Assembly (NCBI GenBank): GCA_022837205.1
Contig: JALHEL010000204.1
Span: 1 to 6,672 of the forward strand
Direction: 5' to 3'
DNA: 6,672 bases
Source: Leptolinea sp.
GTDB taxonomy: Bacteria; Chloroflexota; Anaerolineae; Anaerolineales; Anaerolineaceae
The position numbers were made by a program, and so were the translations under genes. The notes beneath the pieces are model-generated. The model ran no database searches and had not been told where the DNA came from. It saw only the letters and a program-made list of their open reading frames with translations. Positions 1 to 4,570 of the stretch are shown piece by piece. Position 1 is the stretch's first letter, and every line of letters starts with the position of its first letter.

Positions 1-299
1 AAAATATTCCGTTTTACTTCCGTTTGATCGGAATAATTCAGATGTTGCAGACGACAGTGGGCGCAAGTTCCGAAATATCTGCATCGTGAAGAAGTCCGTT
101 TGGGGGAATAAAATAAAATTTCTATTAATTCCGCCTGCACGTACCGCTTGTCCGATTTTGAATAGCGAATCAATACCCGCTCACCGGGGATCGTGCCGGG
201 GACAAAGACCACCCTTCCGTCCGACAATTTCCCTACAGCCTTACCGTCGCTGCTGAAATTTGTAATTGTTATTTCTTCTTTGTTATAAGCGGGGCTCAA
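1..299 (-). CDS. rlmD: 23S rRNA (uracil-5-)-methyltransferase, RlmD/TrmA family, N-terminal part (truncated by window edge)
   Basis: Seen: reading the minus strand from TTG at 299 gives 99 open codons to the window edge. Residues about 5-60 read as a TRAM-type OB fold (ITITNFSSDGKAVGKL, then VPGTIPGERV). Next comes CRYFGTCAHCRLQHLNY, whose C-x5-C-x2-C pattern (C73, C79, C82) matches the first three ligands of the [4Fe-4S] cluster in RumA/RlmD. The fourth ligand and the SAM-dependent methyltransferase domain lie outside the window. Known for the family: SAM-dependent C5 methylation of a uridine in 23S rRNA, in the cytoplasm. Start choice: no in-frame ATG lies nearby. TTG is preceded by GGTGA, complementary to the 16S rRNA end, about 5 bases away. 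An ATG at 319 is out of frame by one base. The gene might instead be a paralogue such as RlmCD or another TrmA-family enzyme; the N-terminus cannot separate them. Confidence 0.85.
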   Translation of the reverse strand, partial: MSPAYNKEEITITNFSSDGKAVGKLSDGRVVFVPGTIPGERVLIRYSKSDKRYVQAELIEILFYSPKRTSSRCRYFGTCAHCRLQHLNYSDQTEVKRNI

Positions 300-329
300 T
301 TTTTCACCGTTCTTTTCATTTTTTCCTAA

Positions 330-337
330 ATTATAAT
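330..337. promoter_or_regulatory. Palindromic ATTATAAT: candidate overlapping -10 boxes for divergent genes
   Basis: ATTATAAT is its own reverse complement, so it holds TATAAT on the plus strand (332-337) and on the minus strand (330-335). It sits between the methyltransferase gene (minus) and the C39-like lipoprotein gene (plus), in the only non-coding gap between them. Start sites 6-9 bases downstream would fall near 343-346 on plus, at the ATG itself, and near 321-324 on minus, giving a leader of about 24 bases before the TTG. The -35 regions are poor on both sides, so these are calls from the -10 sequence alone. Confidence 0.45.
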
Positions 338-345
338 GGGAAGTG

Positions 346-1188
346 ATGAACGTAAAAAAATTGATGCGGGCAATCGGTTGGGAAATTTTCATCTTGCTTT
401 GTGGGAGTCTTGCCGGCTGTCATCCTGTTTCAAATCAGGCTATCGGTTCGGAATCGGTACACGTTACCTTACCGCCTCCCCAACAAATTCAGCTGCCTTC
501 CCTGACTCCGTTTTCCGCCGTCGAAATTTCGACGGCAACTTTCCTCCCGGAAAATCGGTTGAAGTCAGCGACGTTGCCTGCTTTTTTCCAAACGCCGACA
601 CTGAAAGTTGTTTCTGGAATCGAACCGGATTCAAAAGAATATGACGTCCCGCTTGTCACTCAGGATGGCCTAAAATATAAAGGGGCAAAAACTACCCTCG
701 GTTGTACCGCGGCATCCGTTCAAATGGTCTTGGATTATTGGAAAAAGGTAAATCCGGATTTTAAGACGATCAGTGCCCAAAAAATCATCGATATAAATAC
801 TTCTCAGGGTACCTTTCGCACCGGCGAAGGGTTATCTATTGAGAACGTCAAAGACGAATTGCAGAATATCGGCTATATCCTTGAAATTTATCAAAACAGC
901 GACAAAGAGCAGCTTTTACGCGTATTCGATCAATTCGGTCCGCAGATTTTGCTGGTAAAGACCGGCTGGGTTCCGACCGGAGCCAATCACTTGGTTGTCT
1001 TGGTCGCTTATGACAAAGAAACGGATACCGTCACCGTCAATGATCCGTGGTTTGATCATCCTTTTACTTGGGACTGGGAAGCTTTTGACGGGATCTGGAG
1101 TCTTAACTATTCTCAAAAAGAAAACGGCTATCTCACCCGATCTTTTTTCAACATCCGGCCCGCATCTTTATCCGACAATTCGGATTAA
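346..1188 (+). CDS. Lipoprotein with C39-like (papain-fold) cysteine peptidase domain
   Basis: Seen: 280 residues from ATG 346; a GTG at 343 would add one residue. Basic residues (KK, R) precede a hydrophobic stretch and a lipobox LAGC with Cys25, so the protein should be lipid-anchored outside the cytoplasmic membrane. Residues about 27-90 form a Pro/Thr/Ser-rich linker. From about 98 the domain reads YDVPLVTQDG, then LGCTAASVQMVLDYW, ANHLVVLVAYD and VNDPW. This gives Gln106 (oxyanion hole), Cys120, His215 and Asp233, a complete triad. Known: the C39_2-like family has the papain fold, but most members have no tested substrate. No transporter or leader-bearing peptide gene is nearby, so a bacteriocin-maturation role is not supported. 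With the proposed -10 box the mRNA would be leaderless; no good ribosome binding site is visible. The gene converges on the tandem C39 gene and overlaps its stop codon by 4 bases. Confidence 0.88.
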   Translation: MNVKKLMRAIGWEIFILLCGSLAGCHPVSNQAIGSESVHVTLPPPQQIQLPSLTPFSAVEISTATFLPENRLKSATLPAFFQTPTLKVVSGIEPDSKEYDVPLVTQDGLKYKGAKTTLGCTAASVQMVLDYWKKVNPDFKTISAQKIIDINTSQGTFRTGEGLSIENVKDELQNIGYILEIYQNSDKEQLLRVFDQFGPQILLVKTGWVPTGANHLVVLVAYDKETDTVTVNDPWFDHPFTWDWEAFDGIWSLNYSQKENGYLTRSFFNIRPASLSDNSD

Positions 1189-2000
1189 TAGACGGCGATA
1201 ATCCCGCGATTATCGAGAGTTGCCCAAGATGTGAGGAAGGTATTAATCGAGCGTGTGTATCGCATCGCGCCATCCTGAATCGTCACATTTTGGCTGTCAT
1301 ATCCGATGACAACGACGGTATGTTGATAGGGAACCACTTTGGTAGACTTTCCATTGGAAGGTGTGTAATACTGTGGTGTACCGACTTCCGTATTACCGGC
1401 TACCCATACCATTACAGGTCGCCCGTTTGAAATTTCATATTTTATTCGTTCCCAACTCATGTTTTTATATCCGACTGCGGGAACCCCGTAGCTTCTGAGG
1501 AGCGCCGCCACAGGTTCTTGATAGACGCCATAACTGGCAGGCGGAATTTGTCCCCGTGGATCTGTGTAATTCCCAACAAATCCTTCGTTCGGATCATCCG
1601 ATTTCGGCAGACTGGTTAAAAATTGGTAAGCGTCGATTGAAAAACCGAAATAAGCGGCAAAATCAACAGCCGATCGTGTTTCACAATCCAGCGGATAAGA
1701 TTGGGCATGCCCGACAAATCCGTCCACATAAGCTTGGGTAGGCAAAGGCTGACTATAATCCCATATGTCATTCAAATTGCCGAACGAGCCACTGAACGGC
1801 ATAAAGGTATTGTTATCATAACTGTAATTATTCGCGCTCTCATCTTCGGGGAACCAAAACCATCCGACATAATCTTCCGAATTAGGAGAGGAATTCCAAT
1901 CAAAATCGGGGGTCACTTCCGGGATCACTCCAAACTGATCGTTCTGATCCTGCTCTGTATCGAAGCTGAAATAATCTTCCGTTTCGGTCACGGGATATTT
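1185..2000 (-). CDS. 3' half of the split gene: acidic linker and intact C39-like domain
   Basis: This is the downstream frame, meaningful from about 2000; it stays open upstream to 2156, but that part is shadow sequence of the first frame. The first 100 or so residues are rich in Asp, Glu, Asn, Trp and Tyr and show no recognised domain. The C39-like domain then reads YPLDCETRSAVDFAAYFG, YQHTVVVIGYD and IQDGAMRYTRS. The predicted triad is Cys (codon 1683-1685), His (1320-1322) and Asp (1272-1274), or residues 346, 467 and 483 of the joined protein. Without the upstream half this frame has no signal peptide and no ribosome binding site of note, which supports a single original gene. Its TAA (1185-1187) shares TTAA with the stop of the convergent lipoprotein gene. 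The substrate is unknown. Confidence 0.8.
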   Translation of the reverse strand, partial: KYPVTETEDYFSFDTEQDQNDQFGVIPEVTPDFDWNSSPNSEDYVGWFWFPEDESANNYSYDNNTFMPFSGSFGNLNDIWDYSQPLPTQAYVDGFVGHAQSYPLDCETRSAVDFAAYFGFSIDAYQFLTSLPKSDDPNEGFVGNYTDPRGQIPPASYGVYQEPVAALLRSYGVPAVGYKNMSWERIKYEISNGRPVMVWVAGNTEVGTPQYYTPSNGKSTKVVPYQHTVVVIGYDSQNVTIQDGAMRYTRSINTFLTSWATLDNRGIIAVY

Positions 2001-2721
2001 TTGGATCGTTATTTCGTTCATTCGCAGTTTGTTCCGAATCCCAAAATTCATCGCCGGGTTGACCCCACCAATCGGTTTTGTCGCTTGCCGTTTTATCCGG
2101 CATGATGACCAGTGCCCGGTTACCCAAAACACCCCATGACGCTTCAAACGCTTCATAAGATCGGGTATAACTTTCTCCGTTATCCCAGATTAAAAGTCCC
2201 GACTGATCAAATCCCGTTACGGTTACCGAATTCATTTGAAGGGCCACCGTTGTTGATTGTCCGCTTGAAGGTGTATATTCGACCGGCGTTCCGGCGGCGG
2301 TATTTCCGACCACCCAACAGATTACCGGATTCCCCTGCCGGACGGATGTTTTCAGTTGGTCCAACGAATAATTTTGATAACCATAGGCAGGCACTCCCAA
2401 CGTCTGCAGCGCTTTACTCAAAGGCTGCTGATAAACCCCATATGAGTTCGGCGGAAGTCCTCCTTCATCATCGTAATATCCGACGTAACCGGTATTCGGA
2501 TCATCCGTTAATGGGATTTTATCCATAATTTCCAAAGGTTCGATCGAATAACCATAGAAACTTGCCAAATCGCTCGCACATTGCGCTTCGCTGATCAATT
2601 TATATTGCATCCGGTTACTGACATAATTCGTAATCGATGCGGAATCGCTTTGGGCAAGAACTTTCAGCGGAATGCTGAGAAAAAGACACAGAAAAAGGAG
2701 AATAAATCGGTTTTTTTTCAT
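1900..2721 (-). CDS. 5' half of the split gene: signal peptide and catalytically degenerate C39-like domain
   Basis: As it stands, this frame gives 273 residues, of which about the last 33 are frameshifted tail. A Sec signal peptide is clear: KKNR, a Leu/Phe-rich core, then VLA before Gln24, with no lipobox. Residues about 40-207 align along their whole length with the second domain: LASFYGYSI/FAAYFGFSI, PPNSYGVYQQP/PPASYGVYQEP, VVGNTAAGTP/VAGNTEVGTP, SYTRS/RYTRS. In that alignment Ser44 stands at the catalytic Cys and Asn164 at the catalytic His; only Asp180 is kept. Cys48 lies one helical turn further on and does not align with the nucleophile. The domain is therefore predicted to have no peptidase activity. 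Known parallel: the C39-like domain of the HlyB transporter lacks the nucleophile and binds substrate. A binding role here is inference only. Confidence 0.8.
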   Translation of the reverse strand: MKKNRFILLFLCLFLSIPLKVLAQSDSASITNYVSNRMQYKLISEAQCASDLASFYGYSIEPLEIMDKIPLTDDPNTGYVGYYDDEGGLPPNSYGVYQQPLSKALQTLGVPAYGYQNYSLDQLKTSVRQGNPVICWVVGNTAAGTPVEYTPSSGQSTTVALQMNSVTVTGFDQSGLLIWDNGESYTRSYEAFEASWGVLGNRALVIMPDKTASDKTDWWGQPGDEFWDSEQTANERNNDPKISRDRNGRLFQLRYRAGSERSVWSDPGSDPRF

Positions 2722-2752
2722 TAAAATATTGTCTGCCTTTGGTTTTTATCGA

Positions 2753-3301
2753 TTAATACCCCGTTTGAGAACTTACGATAATATCAATGAAGAAGTCCTG
2801 ACCAAACGGTTTTCCCCGGTCGTCATAAGCCTGCCACTGACTGTAATATTCCCCCGTTTCTTCCGGCGCATGGAAAACAATTTCGACGGAACCCGTCTCA
2901 CCGGGAGCGATCGGTTCAAGCTTTTGCTTCGGTTCGGCGCCCATACTGGCACCGGATAAAATTCGAACGGAATATTTGGCTGTCCATTCGCATGTACCCG
3001 AGTTTTCAACCTGCCAGCGCTTAACAATCTCCGCCCCGGGTTCAAAAACAGTCCCATCCGGAACGGTCAGGTCATCGATAAAAGTCAGATCGTTGGTGCA
3101 GGGTCCCCGTGGATCGATCGTCGGTTGAAATGGGTCGGTGGTCGGCGTTTTAAAAGAGGTGGCAACCAGCGTCGGCGGAATAAATTGACTGCTGAGCACA
3201 CCCTCGCTTTGCGAACGCAAGCACCCGGTCACAATTGCCGTTGAGAGAAACATCAGGGAACAGAGAAATAAGAATCTTTTACGACGCTGTCTGATCATCA
3301 T
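2753..3301 (-). CDS. Lipoprotein with NBR1-type Ig-like domain
   Basis: Seen: 182 residues from ATG 3301; a second ATG at 3298 would shorten it by one. The N-terminus has RQRRKR, a hydrophobic core and lipobox IVTGC (Cys27), so it should be a membrane-anchored extracytoplasmic lipoprotein. A Thr/Pro-rich linker (about 41-64) leads to one beta-rich domain, about 66-176. Hallmarks are FIDDLTVPDGTVFEPGAE, KRWQVENSGTCEW, IAPGETGSVEIVFHAPEETGEYYSQWQ and a final FIDIIV. These match the next-to-BRCA1 central Ig-like domain, which recurs in Anaerolineae surface proteins. Cys68 and Cys104 could form a disulfide. The domain suggests protein or polymer binding, but no ligand can be named. No catalytic motif is visible. 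The stop lies 31 bases before the tandem C39 start, so cotranscription is likely. No strong Shine-Dalgarno precedes the start. Confidence 0.85.
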   Translation of the reverse strand: MMIRQRRKRFLFLCSLMFLSTAIVTGCLRSQSEGVLSSQFIPPTLVATSFKTPTTDPFQPTIDPRGPCTNDLTFIDDLTVPDGTVFEPGAEIVKRWQVENSGTCEWTAKYSVRILSGASMGAEPKQKLEPIAPGETGSVEIVFHAPEETGEYYSQWQAYDDRGKPFGQDFFIDIIVSSQTGY

Positions 3302-3329
3302 CTTTTTTGGTGCAATATTTATGCCATCG

Positions 3330-3338
3330 ATTTTAACA
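3330..3338 (-). promoter_or_regulatory. Possible extended -10 for the Ig-like lipoprotein / tandem C39 operon
   Basis: On the minus strand TGTTAAAAT fits TGn plus a five-of-six -10 match. It lies about 30 bases before the lipoprotein ATG and just after the recA terminator, where a new promoter would be needed. No convincing -35 box lies at the right distance, so this is a weak call. Confidence 0.3.
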
Positions 3339-3339
3339 T

Positions 3340-3374
3340 AAAAAAAGCGCCGTTATTAAAGCAGCGGCACTTTT
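3340..3374 (-). terminator. Rho-independent terminator of recA
   Basis: Read on the minus strand, AAAAGTGCCG (3374-3365) pairs with CGGCGCTTTT (3352-3343) as a 10-bp stem with one G-U pair. The loop is 12 bases and the stem runs into seven T (3346-3340). It starts about 10 bases after the recA stop. A-rich sequence on the other side could let it act on plus-strand RNA too, but no plus-strand gene ends here. Confidence 0.85.
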
Positions 3375-3384
3375 AAAAACTTTT

Positions 3385-4479
3385 TTATTCTTCCTCGGAG
3401 CTGTCCTCTTCCGAATCTGAAGAAAAAGATAAAATCGGGATATCGCTCCCCAACGCGGCATTCCGGATTTTTTCTTCGATCTCATTTGCCAACTCTGGAT
3501 TGGCTTTCAGGAAATCTTTTGCATTCTCGCGCCCCTGACCCAATCGGATATCATTATAAGAATAGAACGAACCCCGTTTGGTAATGATTTCGAGTTGTGT
3601 TCCCAAATCAACAATATCGCCGGTTCGAGAAATTCCTTCGTTGTACATGATATCGAATTCGGCTGTCAAGAACGGCGGCGCGACTTTATTCTTTGTCACC
3701 CGTACTCTGACCCGGCTGCCAACCACTTCCGCCCCGGATTTGATCGAATTGATCCGACGAATATCCAGTCGCACCGAAGAATAATATTTCAATGCCTGCC
3801 CGCCGGTAGTGGTCTCCGGATTGCCGAACATCACACCGATTTTCAATCGTAATTGGTTGGTAAAAATGACAGCGGTTTTGGTTTGATTGATCGCGCCGGA
3901 AAGCTTTCGCAGAGCCTGAGACATCAGTCGAGCTTGCACCCCCATGGAGGAATCTCCCATATCCCCTTCGATTTCGGAACGGGGAACAAGTGCAGCTACC
4001 GAATCCACAACCACCACATCTACCGCACCGGAACGTACCAATGTCTCACAAATCTCGAGCGCCTGTTCGCCGGTGTCCGGTTGAGATACATATAGCTCAT
4101 TGATATTGACGCCAAGCCGCATCGCATATTTCGGATCCAGCGCATGCTCCATATCGATAAAAGCCGCCGTCCCGCCCATTTTCTGCGCTTCCGCGATGAT
4201 ATGCAGACATAAGGTTGTTTTTCCGGAGGATTCCGGACCGTATATCTCGGTGATCCGGCCGCGCGGTATTCCGCCGACACCTAACGCCAGATCCAGCGAA
4301 ATCGACCCGGTTGAAATTGCTTCCACTTCCATATGTTTGGCATCCCCTAATCGCATAATCGACCCCTCCCCAAAGCGCTTGGAAATATCGGTCAATGCTT
4401 TATCCAGCATCATTCTTTTTGCGTCCGGGTCAATTTCACCGTAAGGTTGAGAAAATTGATCCGCTGATCTTTTTGGCAT
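3385..4479 (-). CDS. recA: Recombinase RecA
   Basis: Full length at 364 residues. RecA forms ATP-dependent filaments on single-stranded DNA, pairs homologous strands, and triggers LexA self-cleavage in the SOS response. Visible motifs: Walker A GPESSGKTT (81-89), FIDMEHALDP with the catalytic Glu111, Walker B VVVVDSVAAL (155-164), and an L1 region with MGDSSMGVQARLMSQALRKL. The L2 signature NQLRLKIGVMFGNPETTTGG (208-227) is also present. The C-terminus ends in an acidic tail, SDSEEDSSEEE, which is typical and modulates DNA access. Met110 replaces the usual Ala in FIDAEHALDP, a variant I associate with Chloroflexota. The ATG has a near-perfect ribosome binding site, and the gene has its own promoter, LexA-type operator and terminator, so it looks monocistronic. 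No frameshift or missing motif is seen, which contrasts with its damaged neighbours. Confidence 0.98.
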   Translation of the reverse strand: MPKRSADQFSQPYGEIDPDAKRMMLDKALTDISKRFGEGSIMRLGDAKHMEVEAISTGSISLDLALGVGGIPRGRITEIYGPESSGKTTLCLHIIAEAQKMGGTAAFIDMEHALDPKYAMRLGVNINELYVSQPDTGEQALEICETLVRSGAVDVVVVDSVAALVPRSEIEGDMGDSSMGVQARLMSQALRKLSGAINQTKTAVIFTNQLRLKIGVMFGNPETTTGGQALKYYSSVRLDIRRINSIKSGAEVVGSRVRVRVTKNKVAPPFLTAEFDIMYNEGISRTGDIVDLGTQLEIITKRGSFYSYNDIRLGQGRENAKDFLKANPELANEIEEKIRNAALGSDIPILSFSSDSEEDSSEEE

Positions 4480-4482
4480 AAT

Positions 4483-4488
4483 CCCTCC
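4483..4488 (-). promoter_or_regulatory. Ribosome binding site of recA
   Basis: GGAGGG on the minus strand lies three bases before the ATG at 4479, or five if counted from the end of the GGAGG core's pairing register. It is by far the strongest Shine-Dalgarno in the window and fixes the recA start. Confidence 0.85.
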
Positions 4489-4511
4489 GGTTTGCGCTGA
4501 ATTTTGTTTGA

Positions 4512-4541
4512 ATTATAGTACATTTGTTCAATAAACGTCAA
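4512..4541 (-). promoter_or_regulatory. Sigma70-type promoter of recA
   Basis: On the minus strand TTGACG (4541-4536) and a perfect TATAAT (4517-4512) are separated by 18 bases. The expected start site near 4505 gives a leader of about 25 bases containing the recA ribosome binding site. The -35 box lies in the gap after the glucosidase stop, so recA has its own promoter. Confidence 0.8.
4518..4529. promoter_or_regulatory. lexA box: LexA (SOS) operator, Gram-positive type, in the recA promoter
   Basis: Minus-strand GAACAAATGTAC matches the Bacillus-type consensus GAACRNRYGTTY at every specified position but one (A for T in the right half). It fills the spacer between -35 and -10 and abuts the -10 box. 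A bound repressor there would block RNA polymerase, as in the SOS control of recA in other bacteria. LexA itself is not encoded in the window. Confidence 0.65.
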
Positions 4542-4570
4542 GGATTGCCGGTAAAACTTCCCAAAAAATC

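Larger units (their letters stand above)
1185..2721 (-). pseudogene. Secreted tandem C39-like protein, one gene split by a +1 frameshift
   Basis: Two overlapping minus-strand frames carry homologous domains that belong together. Omitting one base gives a continuous 511-codon frame from ATG 2721 to TAA 1185. The best breakpoint is the run of five T (plus strand) at 1998-2002. With one A fewer on the coding strand it reads NNDPKYPVTETEDYF. Before that point only the first frame looks protein-like, and after it only the second. Layout of the joined protein: signal peptide 1-23; degenerate C39-like domain about 40-207; acidic, aromatic, Asn-rich linker about 208-340; intact C39-like domain about 341-511. 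The gene lies 31 bases downstream of the Ig-like lipoprotein and probably shares its transcript. A sequencing or assembly indel, a recent mutation, and programmed frameshifting are all possible. The first is common at homopolymers, but a run of five is short. Confidence 0.75.

Noticed and set aside
336..644. Plus-strand open frame of 102 codons overlapping the lipoprotein gene
   Set aside because: It is a shadow of the lipoprotein gene in another frame. Its protein has no recognisable motif, while the 346 frame has a lipobox and a full catalytic triad.
346..1188. Bacteriocin-processing role for the C39-like lipoprotein
   Set aside because: Classical C39 peptidases are the N-terminal domains of ABC transporters next to double-glycine leader peptides. 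Neither is present here, and this protein is lipid-anchored outside the membrane.
1196..1215. Inverted repeat CGATAAT-CCCGCG-ATTATCG near the convergent stop codons, as a possible terminator
   Set aside because: The stem is short and AT-rich and lies in the coding end of the minus-strand gene. No T-run follows on either strand, so it does not meet the form of an intrinsic terminator.
2002..2156. ATG at 2156 as a true start of a separate second C39-like protein
   Set aside because: The residues from 2156 to about 2002 are the out-of-frame copy of the end of domain 1 (GVLGNRALVIMPDK in the first frame). There is no signal peptide and no good ribosome binding site.
4563..4568. Run of six T (minus strand) just after the glucosidase stop, as a terminator
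   Set aside because: I find no stable GC-rich stem directly before it. Read-through from the glucosidase into recA cannot be excluded.
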